A stretch of DNA of 64,000 nucleotides from positions 9,423,501-9,487,500 of the forward strand of contig NW_026947506.1 of the NCBI RefSeq assembly GCF_034190915.1, read 5' to 3'. The position numbers and the translations under genes were made by a program. The first letter of the stretch is position 1, and each line of letters starts with the position of its first letter. The notes under the pieces were generated by a model. The model did not search any database. It saw nothing but the letters and a program-made list of their open reading frames with translations, and had not been told where the DNA came from. The stretch is from Cavia porcellus (lineage: Eukaryota > Chordata > Mammalia > Rodentia > Caviidae). This document shows, piece after piece, positions 12,241 through 22,788 of the stretch.

Positions 12241-12596
12241 ATAATTCGATTTTAATCTCTGTAAGGTTGTTATTAATTTCTCCTTTCATTTCTAATTTTA
12301 ATAATCTGATTCTCCTTTCTTGTTGGTCAGTTCACTACTGATTTGCCAGCTTTGCTGGAGCTCACACATCACTTTTATGACTGATCACAGAAGACAGCGT
12401 AATCCCTGGCCCACAGTGGGACTGCACCCAGGTAACGCACCCTGGGGAGCCCCAACTCTCCTATGTCTGGGATTGATGGCAAAAGTCTTCTAGAGTAGCC
12501 GCACTTTGCCACCTCAGCTTGGAAGGGCAGCTAAGGTGATGCCTAGGGCTGCGGGGTCATGGGATGTCCGTGAAGGCCGTGTGGTTGGACACTCAC

Positions 12597-12678
12597 CGGT
12601 ACTGTTTCTGCCTTGTCTCCAGCTCCTTGCGCCGGTGCTGCTTGAGAATGTGGATCTGGTCATCTCGAGCCAGCTTGG
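12597..12678 (-). CDS. ALOX5: ALOX5 coding exon 3
   Basis: This exon is 82 nt long and encodes codon 117 (split) to codon 144 (split). The peptide is [20 protein letters not shown] followed by ETRQKQYR, the linker between the C2-like domain and the catalytic domain. The acceptor is TTTCACAG|CC at 12679/12678 and the donor is ACCG|GTGAGT at 12597/12596. It starts in phase 1 and ends in phase 2, and is in frame with its neighbours. No damage is visible. Confidence 0.97.
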
Positions 12679-12939
12679 CTGTGAAAGAAGCACACATAAG
12701 AGGGGCCTAAGAAAGAGCAGTAGTGATGTCCTGTGCCCAGATTTCCCTCTGTTGCCTGCCCACACAGGTGTTTCCCATGCCTGCCTGTTTATACATCTTA
12801 AGGCACTTTCATTGTTATGGCTGATACATTGTGTGAATTTGAGAAGTTTAGAGGTTTAATTAAGCGACTCAGCAGGGAGCCAGGATCCTTACTTTGTAAA
12901 TATGCTCATCCTGTGCAAGAGGGCAGGGAGATTTTGTAA

Positions 12940-13072
12940 GTGCTACACCTGCTTGGAGCCAGCTGATTATGGACTGAAACCACCACAAACTGTAAGCTAA
13001 ATAAACTTTTCCTTATTCCTTTTGAGTGTTGGATATTTTGTCCCAGCAAAGAGAGAAAAGTAACCAAGACAT
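12940..13072 (+). mobile_element. MaLR-type LTR tail
   Basis: The words 'gactgaaaccaccacaaact', 'gtaagctaaataaacttttcc' and 'ggatattttgtcccagcaaa' match the conserved 3' end of MaLR LTRs in plus orientation. It is truncated on the left. Confidence 0.5.
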
Positions 13073-16035
13073 TCATTTACTAAGATGAGGAAACAAGCAG
13101 GAGGAAGGGTGAACAACTTTGCCCTTAGACTCTGTCCAAGATCACACACCTACTTAGTGAGTTTGCAACACAAAACCCAAATGCCATGTCCTCAGCTGTC
13201 CTCTTAACAAAAGATAAACCTACCTCCTCTTGGCTCAGCACAACCATGGTGCACCGACCCCACCCTCTTGCCTTGTGCTCAGAGCATCAGATCCCAGTGC
13301 AGGAGCTGGGTTAGGTTCTCACTAGCTTCCCAGGGCTGGGCGGATGGTGCCGGAATCTGTGGTAGGAGCACTGGGTGTCCTTTGCTAGGACTCTCCCCTT
13401 CCCCTGGGCCCTGCCTCTGCAGGAATCCTGGGTGTAGGGCAGAGCTGCCTGCTCCACACAGCATTTCAAGGTCTGTCCTGTTCTAAACCATTGCAGACAG
13501 CTCTGCCTCTCTTATGTTGGGCAGAAACAGCAGTTGATGTGGGGTCTGAGTGGGGCCTGAGAGAACGGCAGGATTCATGGCTCCTGTGTTTTTAAGAGCA
13601 CTTGGTGGTGGAGAGGTGTGCAACTCAAGACGTGCCCCTGGAAGTGGACACTGTCTGGGTGAGCCCAGGAAGGAAGCTCTCCTCTGAAACAGAGTGGGAT
13701 CCCCAGACTGTGGTTGGAGGGGTCACACCTGGGCTTGGATACAGCCTGGTCACTTAAAGCCAGGTAATCTAGAGCAAGCTGCCTCGACTTCCCCACCTGT
13801 GTGTGAGGTAGAGGTGATAATGGCAGGGCTGAGGTCCTTCCTGGTCCCTCAGCAGAGCATGCAGTGAGTGCCCTGCACAGCCCTGCCCTTGGGCCAGACC
13901 CAGTATGTGGGAAGAGTGGTTATGACATTTATGCTGTCCCACCATGGGCCTGAACTCCACAAGTGTTCTGTCCCTCAGCCTGTCCTGCTGTCAGCTCTCA
14001 CTGCAAAAGTCCGGGCAGGTAGCTGAGGGCATGCTGCTTTCCAGGGCCTGTGTAGGCAAAGAAGGTGATCAGAGCCAACTCAGCTGAGAGAGTGAGGGAC
14101 CTGGATTTCCTGCAAAGCAGAGAATCATGTAGGACAAAGGATAGGACAGAAAAACAATAGGACAGGCAGGATCTCCAGCTCTGTGACAAAGGTTTGGGTT
14201 TTTAAAACCCAATTCAATTCCACCAAATACACAAAAAATTAAAAAACAAAACAACAGAAAAAACACCTTGCAATCTGGGAGACATTGAGGGCTCAGGTGT
14301 TAAGCTGGGCCCTCTGGAGAATCTCAGGAAGGACAGTGGCAAATCCACAACACTGAAAATGGTGACAGATAGGTGAAAAATGGCAGAGAATGTCCTAAGG
14401 GTTCAGAGCTGTGTGATTCCCAGTACCACCGGGCTGGCCCTCAGGCTGGGTGTGGATGGAGCAGCCTCCAAAGTTTTATGATCCAGGTTCTTCAGTCGAT
14501 GGACTCTGCTGTGCACGCCACCAGTCTGTCTGAAGATGGCTTTCTAAGGGGACACTTCCCACCTTCATCCTAGAATTCTGAAACTCCACAAGCTCTGAAT
14601 TTTAGCTGAGGGTCAAAGTAACACTGAGGAACCAAAGAAGTTCCAAGAAAGGAGAGACAGGCTGAAGAGCAAGGAGCTTTAATGCTTTACTGGGAAAAGG
14701 CCAAGAGTGCCTTTAGTGCAAACCAAGAGGGCTCAAAAGCCCTAACCCCAGCAGAATTCTCGCCAGCAATATCGCCTCAGATCCTGACAAAGAGCCAACC
14801 CCAAATGTGAGCACCGTCCATGATAGGAAAGTGGTTATACATTTTGGTTAAAAAAATGAGAAGCCACCTGGTGACCAAAGGGTAATCTTCATGAAAAAGG
14901 CACCTTAACCCTGCAACTTCTGGATGATGATGACTTTGACTCAGCTGTCCCAAAGTCTAAAAATTTTGCTCGAGTACTCTTCTTTAAGAGGCTGCTGGTG
15001 TGACACAGATGAGACTGCAGTCAGATTCTCTCACGGGAGCCCTCACAGGGCCCCTCACTGGTTTCAAAGCCTTCATCCCTCAAGAACAGCTATGGCATTC
15101 CATAGTTTAATTTGCAGTGACTGCACCAGCACTTCGGCCAGGGACACCAGGCCTTATCCTATTCTCCCAGGGGCCGTGATGGCACCACTACTACATTACA
15201 GGGGCCAAGGGCCAGCTAGAGATCATGGGGTGTTATTCCTGCTCTGTAATGAGCTCCCCAACTATGGCCAGGAAATGGGCAATGATAGGAGACACAGCCC
15301 GGGTCCTCAAGCTTTTCATTTCTTCAGAAATTTGGCAGCAGACATGAAGGAGAAAACCTATCAAGAGGAACTTGAAGTGTCCTATTGGGCACAAAGGTCT
15401 CATGGGACACTTGGATCTGGCTTTCTGGCAAGAAGGGTTTTGTAGGTTCGCAAGGTCACTGGGATATGCTATGGGCCAAGTGGTCTTTCTGAGGGTCCTT
15501 TGCCAAATTAAGAAAAATGTATAGCAACTCATTCCCTATGGAACTGCAGGACTGCCTCATGGATTTCTGAGGTCCTCATATGCTAAGGACTGGTCCGTGG
15601 AAGGAGTGAGGGGAAGAGCTGGTTGGGAGCCTTTGGTGTCACCCTCATTTTGCACATTGCTACAATGAGTATCGGGGGAAAAAATGTCCCTAAGGCAGTG
15701 GCCTTTGGAGGAAAGAGCTTGGATCACTCTTAGAGTGCACCACCTCTGCTGGAGCAGTTCAAGATAGTTGAAGGCAACCACAGGTGGCTTTGTCTCTGAA
15801 GAAGCCACCTGGGATCCGATGACAGAGGCCAGGGAAAGTTTACCCAGCACCATGAACAAGTCTGTGCCCTCTGATTACAAGGTCCACAGCGATGGCTTGC
15901 TGGCAGTTACTGGGTCATTAGCCCTGGGAAGGCACTGCCCTGCCCTGTCCTTGGGCTTCACAGCAGTCCTAACTTAACCCCTCTGGCTGGTGGGCCCGAG
16001 AAGCTCTCACAAAGAGCCCATTAAAAAGAGTTCTA

Positions 16036-16452
16036 AGTATTTTGAAGAAATAATATAATAGCTAGTGCTGATTTGATACCATCTTGTTTTGAAGTCCTAC
16101 CATGCTTTTGTTCTTCTCTCTCCATCAGTTTTATCATGTTGTATCTTATTGAATTTTATTATATGTGATAGTATAAACAAAATTTTTTATGGACAAGGAG
16201 ATAATATAGTAACCATTGTTCATTTTCTGTTAGTTGGTTTTGAATGTCCTGTAATACTTTCATTCTCTTGAATGGTTTTATACTATCTTGTTATGTTTGA
16301 TACTATAGTATACTCAAATATTTCAAGGAAAGAGACACTATGGTAGCTACTGTTATGTGAGGTTGTCTTGGGGGTGAAACACTATGTTGTTTAAATTGTT
16401 CTGATCTGTTTTGTTATGTCTTCTTTTATCTTAATCTTTTTAAAATAAAAAA
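16036..16452 (+). mobile_element. 5'-truncated L1 3' UTR insertion
   Basis: A 417-bp AT-rich segment ends in an A-rich tail (16442-16457). It is flanked by a perfect 13-bp target-site duplication AAAAAGAGTTCTA at 16023-16035 and 16453-16465, the product of L1 target-primed reverse transcription. Words such as 'gtaaccattgtt' are shared with the L1 at 21676-22197, so both seem to be the same 3' UTR family. No ORF remains. Confidence 0.75.
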
Positions 16453-16465
16453 AAAAAGAGTTCTA

Positions 16466-16545
16466 GGCTGGAGATATAACCAAGCAGCACAGTGCCTGCC
16501 TGGCAAGTGCGAGGTCCTGAATTGAGTTTCTGATAGAAAGAAAAA
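16466..16545 (+). mobile_element. ID-like tRNA-derived SINE
   Basis: GGCTGGAGATATAACC, 'cacagtgcctgcctggcaag' and 'gtgcgaggtcctgaattgag' resemble the tRNA-like head of rodent ID SINEs. It is followed directly by an A/G-rich tail. Confidence 0.7.
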
Positions 16546-16636
16546 AAGAAAGAAAGAGGGAAGGAGGAGGAGAAGGGAGGGGGATGGGAGGGGGAGAGGA
16601 GGAGAAGGGGAGGGGTGGGGGAGGGGAGGGAGGATT
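16541..16636 (+). repeat. Purine-rich simple repeat
   Basis: About 95 bp are purine apart from isolated bases (AAAGAAAG grading into GGAGGAGAAGGG and GGGGAGGGG units). It extends the tail of the preceding ID-like SINE, the usual origin of such tracts. Confidence 0.9.
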
Positions 16637-17346
16637 CTCATTGGAACTGACACTCCATATTTTTTTCCTTGTCAAGTTCCTTGCAGGCTTAGACCTGCAC
16701 ACAGGACAAGAGATCCCCACAATCCAAGGAGCCACTTTCCATATTTTAGCCTCCCTGAGTAAGAGTGGCAGTCACCTTGATGACCTTTAAGCAGAAAGGA
16801 CACAGTCAGGGATCTTTCAAAAAAGAGAGACCAACAGCCTAAGGAAACACAGACTGGATTCCAACTCCGCCTATGTCTCAGGTCAAGAATATGTTTTGAG
16901 AGCCCGTTGAAACCGCAAACTGGATCAAAACATCTTTCTCTACACCTCTTAATAGGACTCCTGCTGCTGGCTAGTAGGGTCAGGTACTCCGGATAGGAGG
17001 AGGCTGAAGGTGTAATTAAAGTTCTACCTTGTAGCCACAATGCTAGATGGTAAATAAGAAAGAGTTTCCTGCACCCTATTGTTGGCTAGTTAGTGGATAA
17101 GGTCACGTTCCTGTTTTTTTTTTTTAAAGTAATGTTCAAGTTTTAAAGTGAGGTAGGTGATTTGCTCTGTTTATCCTCAAAATGTATGTTACAGGACTTT
17201 TACAACCCACTTTGCTGTTAAATTCATAAATTCAACGATTATTCCACTTGAGATTTTTTATTTCTAAAGACAAAACTAGAGTTTAGTTGGAAAGGAAATT
17301 AACTTAGGCAAATGAAACCCGGTTACTAGTCCTAACCTGCCAAGCA

Positions 17347-17378
17347 GGGGTGGGGTGGGGTGGGGTGGGTGGAGTGGG
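17347..17378 (+). repeat. (GGGGT)n-like simple repeat
   Basis: Four to five GGGGT units with a diverged end. It is short, with no further structure. Confidence 0.85.
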
Positions 17379-17921
17379 GCTCTGAGTCAAATGTGGTTGA
17401 GTCTGAACCTGAGGAGATGAGCCTTGCATCTGAGCTACTGAAGTCTGTGCAAATTGACTAGTATCTAATGACACCTGCTCATTGAAACTGCTCTAATTCT
17501 TACAGTTCAATGCCTACCACATAGAAATACTGTTCTTCCAGAAGGCTTCGAAAGCATCAACAGGACAGAAACAGAGAGGAGCTCCAATGGCCCAGCTGGC
17601 ACACAGCAGGCCTTCTGAGAATGGAACTCATGGTGCAGGAAAATATCTGAGCTGTGAAATTTATCTTAGGGAGATAGAGCACATACCTAAATCCAGAAGT
17701 CTCAGTACTAGGGGAGGCCTAAAAATGGAAAATCTCTTTTTCCCATGAAACTGAATCTGTGCACAATACTGCGGACTTCCCTAGTTTCCTGTACTCCTTT
17801 AGCTGGATCTTGAGAAATTTGCTCCTCCCCATTTAGTTCTCCACTCAGAAGCCACTTCCACAGAGAAGCCCTCCAAGCCTCTAGTCTGAGAGATAAAAGC
17901 CCTGTGGCTCCATTCAGTTTT

Positions 17922-18777
17922 TTTTTAAATTTTACTTAAAGAAAGACTAAACAAAACAGAAAACGGGTAGAAGTAATACATACTTTCAAAGAAAAAAATA
18001 AATAGTTAAGAAATCACTAGTTGATGATTACATATTGTCCTCTTATAAATAGTTGTTCAAGATACAAAAGTGAAACATACAAAGTGGGGATTCAAACAAC
18101 GAGACTGCAAGCAGTTCTGTTCAACTGTCTAACAAAAACTTAGTAATATAGTTATCAATCCTATACTCTTTTTTTTAATTTTATTTAAGAGGAAAAAGAG
18201 AAAAACACAAAACAAAACAAAGTGGTGTAAGGTTACACATAATACAGAACTACAAAAAAAAAACATAACAGTAAGAAATCACCTATTAATAGATTACATA
18301 TTATCATCTTGGAAATAGTTGCTCACATCACAGTATCAAAGAATACAAAGTAGACATTCAAACATAAACATACATGCAGTTATCCATATCTTCATTTATG
18401 TAGAGAGTAAACAAACCAAAGCAGGCTAAAATCACTCTGAACAAAGAATAACAGTATTGCTGGATTTCACATCATGACACTATGGGATCAGCACTAGGTA
18501 CTGTAGTGTCTCTTTTTCTTTAAAGTATTTGTTCATTTCCAAAATCATGGCAGACTACTTGACACAGACCATCAAATCAAGTAGAGCTTGGAGTGAAATA
18601 TTCCAAGCCCTGAAAGAAAATAACCTCCAGTCCAGATTCATGTACCCTGAAAAACTGTCTCTAGAAATTAATGGAGAAACAGGATGCTCCCAAGACAAAG
18701 AGGAACTGGGGGAATTCTCAACCACCAATCCAACTCTACAGAGAATACTGCAGGACATTCTAGAGAGAGAGAAAAGT
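17922..18777 (-). mobile_element. L1 insertion with inverted ORF1 segment
   Basis: A perfect 13-bp target-site duplication TCCATTCAGTTTT at 17909-17921 and 18778-18790 bounds an 856-bp insertion. The left part (17922 to about 18520) is antisense L1 3' UTR starting with poly-T. The right part (about 18530-18777) is in the opposite, plus orientation and encodes the C-terminal end of L1 ORF1p (words SEIFQALKENNLQSRFMYP, PEKLSLEINGE). This 3' segment plus inverted 5' segment is the signature of twin-priming. The 3' UTR part holds two similar units (about 17922-18170 and 18171-18400). Confidence 0.75.
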
Positions 18778-18975
18778 TCCATTCAGTTTTGATCACAGCA
18801 CTTAGCCTGCTCCTGAGGCACTGTTGTTAATCTATTTGTAAATTCATTTGTTATCTGCACGCAGAAGGTCGCAAATCCACCAGCTTGTCAGATCCTGGAT
18901 GTTAGAATAGTGCCCAGCACAGCAGGTAAAAAACAAATATTTCTTGGATTCTTATAAATGAATAAATGACCTCTT

Positions 18976-19047
18976 CACCTCACGACCATGTGACCATGTG
19001 CTTGCAAAGCAGGTGCTTATGCCACTGAGCTAAATCCCCAACCCCAC
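18976..19047 (-). mobile_element. ID-like SINE, antisense
   Basis: The plus strand reads 'tcacgaccatgtg', 'cttgcaaagcaggtgcttat', 'gccactgagctaaatcccca' and 'accccacc', the reverse complement of the tRNA-like ID head also seen at 38779 and 55215. Confidence 0.7.
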
Positions 19048-19497
19048 CTGGACGGTTAACAGCAACACCAGGAGAGAGCCGGTTAGGAGAAGAACAGAGA
19101 AATAATTCCACACTCCTCTCTAATCCGAAGCCAAAGATTAGAGGTGTATGACTGATCTATGGTTTTGTTAGGTGTCATACTGAAAGGAAAGCCAAGACTT
19201 TCTAGGAAACTGACAGTAATTGATGGTAAGTGAAACTGGCAGTAAATAAAATTGAGTGTGTCAGTGGTTTTTTTACTTAAGTGATAGATAGTTCACTGAA
19301 ACGCCAAGACTTATCAATGAGCATTTATCTGTTTGTGTGGTAACCCTGTGCTGGGGGTGTCAGAGAGCCGAGATGGCAGCTGGTGACCTAGAAATTCAAT
19401 TTCCATTAGTGGCTCCTAAGCCATTAAGCTCCTTGCATTTAGTTATCTTTTCCTCACACATCCATTTTTAGCTTCACTTAAATTTTAGACAGGTAGG

Positions 19498-19560
19498 GTT
19501 GGGAGGTAGCTCACTGGCAGAGTGTGCAGGAAGCCTTGGGTTCCATCCTAAGCACTTAAA
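19498..19560 (+). mobile_element. ID-like SINE fragment
   Basis: 'gttgggaggtagctcactgg', 'cagagtgtgcaggaagcc' and 'ttgggttccatcctaagcac' resemble a diverged ID head. It is short and old. Confidence 0.45.
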
Positions 19561-20432
19561 AAGTTAAAGGCAGCTGTTTATACCTTTAAAGTTCAAAAGT
19601 TTGTCTTCAGAGACAGAAGGATTTTGATTTGTAATTTGTCTTTATTCATATTTAACTTCAAAATTTATACCTGCTTAGTGGAGAACTTTTGACACTCTTA
19701 AAAGGAATAAAAGGGGAAAAATAGCTCACAATCCAGCCACTCTGAGGTAACCGCTTTAACATTTACAGAAGCTCTGTGGCAGTTTTCTCTAATAGTTCCA
19801 TAATCACTGGACAATTCCAGCAAAGCATTTCTGAGTCAATTTGGTTAATTAATATTTACTACCCTATTCACTTCATAATTAGCAGAAGCTGCTGTATATT
19901 TGGCTTCTGAATTTTTGATTTAAATACATTATTTTTTGCATTTTTGTTTTCCTGGACAAACCAGCTGAATTTGTTAGTTCTGTAGTTTGTTAATTCTGTG
20001 GTTTGATTTTAAATAATCAACTTTCAGACCCCTTGTGCTTATTCAAATCTATTCTGTGTATTGATTGGACCGAACTTTTAAAGTTATTTTTTTCTGCTTT
20101 ACTGTGCTTTTATGCTAATGTCTTATGCAAAACAGTTTTGCTTTTAATTTGGGGGTGGGAGAAAGGCATTCATTACTATACATTTGTCAGGTTGTAACAC
20201 TGCCAAATACATAGAATTTTTTATTAAAAAAGTTTACTCCCAGGAGAGTGCTACGGGGGCACTGGAGGACACAGCTGGTCCTACAGCCAGTCATCCAGGC
20301 AGGGATAAACCGGCTCAAGAAGGATGGTACTTCCTGCAGATTCACTGAGGCACAGAGCAGGTGCTCATCCAGGGGGAGCCTCAGGCCCAGGACATCCCAG
20401 GAGACAGCTTCCGGCATGGGTCCCAAGCTCAC

Positions 20433-20631
20433 CTCGACCGTCCCGCAGCACAATCTCAGTGTCACCCGAGATCCAGCGGTAGCAGGGGAACTCCATATAG
20501 TCCCCATGGGGCGTCTTCAGTGTGATGTACTTCAGGTACCAGTCATCGTGCAGCCAGTACTTGCGCTTCTCAATTTTGACCAGGTAGATCTCGCCCAGCT
20601 CCTCATCCACAGTGATGTCGTAGGAATCGAC
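20433..20631 (-). CDS. ALOX5: ALOX5 coding exon 2
   Basis: This exon is 199 nt long and encodes residues 51-116 plus the first base of codon 117. The peptide begins [20 protein letters not shown] and contains [20 protein letters not shown] and [17 protein letters not shown]. It completes the C2-like/PLAT beta-sandwich that binds Ca2+, nuclear membrane phospholipid and coactosin-like protein. Trp76 and Trp103 (counting Met) equal human Trp75 and Trp102, which contact membrane or coactosin-like protein. The acceptor is GCCCAG|G at 20632/20631 and the donor is CGAG|GTGAGC at 20433/20432. It is intact. Confidence 0.98.
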
Positions 20632-21675
20632 CTGGGCAACAGAATGGGCTGTCAGCCACTGGGGCCTCTGTGCCTGACCCAGAAAAGTGAAGAATATGCC
20701 ACCCAGACAGGGGGCTCTGCAGATTCAGCATCCTGAGTCAGGGGCACTAACACAATGACAGTGCGAGAAGGTCCTGGCCCCCAGGAAAGGCAGCCTAGCC
20801 ACATGGAGGGCAGCAGCAGCAGCCTCTCCCAGGGGCAGGCACAGAAGCGACCTGGTTAGCCTGGTTCTCTCTTCTGGGGCCCTCCTCTGTGCATCACCAG
20901 CCTAACCCACGCCCTTCCTGACCACATCTCAGTACACATGACAATGACTCTCCCTGCTTTTCAGGTCTTTCTTTGTTTTTGAGGGCCCCCAAGCCATGTA
21001 CTCCTTGTACTGAATAAATCTGTATGCTTTCTGCTAATTGTCTTCAGTCAACTCAGTTCTCAGGGCCAGCCAAAATTTTACGGGCAATGGTAAAGTTTTA
21101 CCTCCTCCATGGTTCATTTAGTCAAGATTTTTTTAAAAAATGACTGATCCAGAGTCACTGCACGTAAATGAAGTATGGGGGTGATATTTCCACGTGTGCA
21201 ACATACAATGATCAAACCAGGTAATTACACTTCCATTCCCTCAAACATTTATTTTTCTTATAAACATTCGAAATACTCTGTTAGATACTGTGAAAACACA
21301 GTAATTTACTAAGAAAAGTCACCGAGCAGAACATCAGAACTCATCGCTTCCCTCTGCACTTTGGTTCTCATTCAGCCACCCCAGTCCCCCACCATGCTCC
21401 CTTCCTAGCCTGCTGTGACCCGGATTCCTCACACTTCTAGGGAACCCACTGTTTAGCCTCACACATAAGCGAGAACACATGGTACTTGTCTGTCTGTGCT
21501 TGGTTTACTTCACCCCAGGCTTATTCATGTTGCCACAAAAGACAGGATTCCATATATTTTTTTTTAACAGCTGACTGGTATCTCACTGTGTGCCTATATA
21601 TGTGCCACGCTTTTAAAATTTATTCCTCGGTTCACAGACATCTCTGCGGATCACAGACCTTCAGCCAAGATTCTT

Positions 21676-22197
21676 TTTTTTTTTTTTTTTTAATTTTTAT
21701 TTAAGGAGAAAAGAAAAGAAAGAAAAAAAAAACAGTGAAGGGGTACAAGTTATACAGATTTACAGAATAAAAAAATGCACAGTAGGAAATCACTAGTTAA
21801 TGGATTCCATATTGCCATCTTAGAAATAATTGTTCAAGTCACATAATTAAAGCTTGTAGAGTGGACATTCCAACAATGATACTGCAAACAGTTCTGTTCA
21901 ATGATCCAATAAAACTCTGTGATATCATTTTCTATCTTATACATTTAAATATACATGCAGTTATATAGTTTAGAGCACTTTCTTTTCCTCTCTTTTGTAC
22001 AGTGACTATTACACATTTTGGGTTTCATTGCTCCCACGGTTCTTGTTGCTTTTTTGGAAGAGAGTAAAACCAAATGTGACATAACAGAACAGAATCGGTC
22101 AAGTCAAAAGGGTGGACATAATAGATAATATAAAAACATAATACAAGGTGATCAACAATGGTTACCATAATGCCTCCCGCTATTTCTAATAGAATTG
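21676..22197 (-). mobile_element. 5'-truncated L1 insertion, antisense
   Basis: A 522-bp insertion starts with poly-T on the plus strand (the poly-A tail of a minus-strand element). It is flanked by a perfect 14-bp duplication CAGCCAAGATTCTT at 21662-21675 and 22198-22211. Its 3' UTR resembles the units in the L1 at 17922-18777 (shared 'gaaatcactagtt', 'gcaaacagttctgttcaa'). The perfect duplication suggests a comparatively recent insertion. Confidence 0.8.
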
Positions 22198-22475
22198 CAG
22201 CCAAGATTCTTAACAAGTCTTGCTCGCAATGAACTCAGTTCATTTGGCTTTGACGTTCACCGGGTACCTGCCACAGCAATACTGTGCTGCAGGGGGCGAC
22301 AGAGAGCCCCAGGCCTGTGTAGATAGATGGTCACTGGTGATCTGGGACTGTCTGGCCTCCCGAGGCTCTGGCTGGGGAGGCCAGGGTCTTCTTCAGCTCT
22401 CCAGATCTTAACAGGGCCAAGGGGAGAGGAGAAGTGGAGGCTCAGAGACAGGCAGCTGGCCTGCCCCCAAGCTAC

Positions 22476-22788
22476 TGGCGGGTTTCTCCCACGTGCAGGT
22501 CAAAATGGTGCTGGAACAGCGCCTCCCTTCTGCACTGGTTTCCCTCAAACCCGGAAGTTGAACCTCCCACTTATTGCGCATGCGCCAGCGCTCCCCCAGG
22601 CGGCTGTCAATCCATCATTCTGCCCACCCCTTTAACCCTGCCGCTGTCAATTCCAAAAAAAGCCCGTGTTTTTCCTTTGTGCCTTTCAGAGGGTACTTGC
22701 ATTTCTTTGGCAACTCTCCCATGCCCGCAATAAGGGCCTCTTTTCTTTCTTTGTTCTCTCTTTTTGTCTCTCCTGCATTGGAGGACCA
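22476..22788 (+). repeat. 5' LTR of intronic ERV
   Basis: It starts TGGCGGGTTTC and shares with the 3' LTR 'cccacccctttaac', 'cgtgtttttcctttgtgcc', 'ttcagagggt' and a pyrimidine-rich stretch before GAGGACCA. The end is approximate. A proline-type primer-binding site was looked for just downstream (from about 22803) but the match is weak. Confidence 0.6.

Larger units (their letters stand above)
5281..12596 (-). other. ALOX5: ALOX5 intron 3
   Basis: This intron is 7.3 kb long, phase 2, with a GTGAGT donor at 12596 and a CTAG acceptor at 5281. The left part is unique sequence with a B1-like SINE (6571-6703). An LTR end lies at 8350-8592. The 10200-12240 stretch is almost wholly old L1 3' sequence with an MLT1-like LTR and a hAT-like element nested in it. 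The stretches 6704-8349 and 8593-10199 show nothing recognisable beyond AT-rich unique DNA. Confidence 0.85.
12679..20432 (-). other. ALOX5: ALOX5 intron 2
   Basis: This intron is 7.75 kb long, phase 1, with a GTGAGC donor at 20432 and a CACAG acceptor at 12679. It holds a MaLR LTR tail (12940-13072), an L1 tail with target-site duplication (16036-16452), an ID-like SINE with a purine tail (16466-16636), a rearranged L1 (17922-18777) and two ID-like fragments. The stretches 13073-16020, 16637-17908 and 19561-20432 show no recognisable feature apart from a short GGGGT repeat near 17347. Confidence 0.85.
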
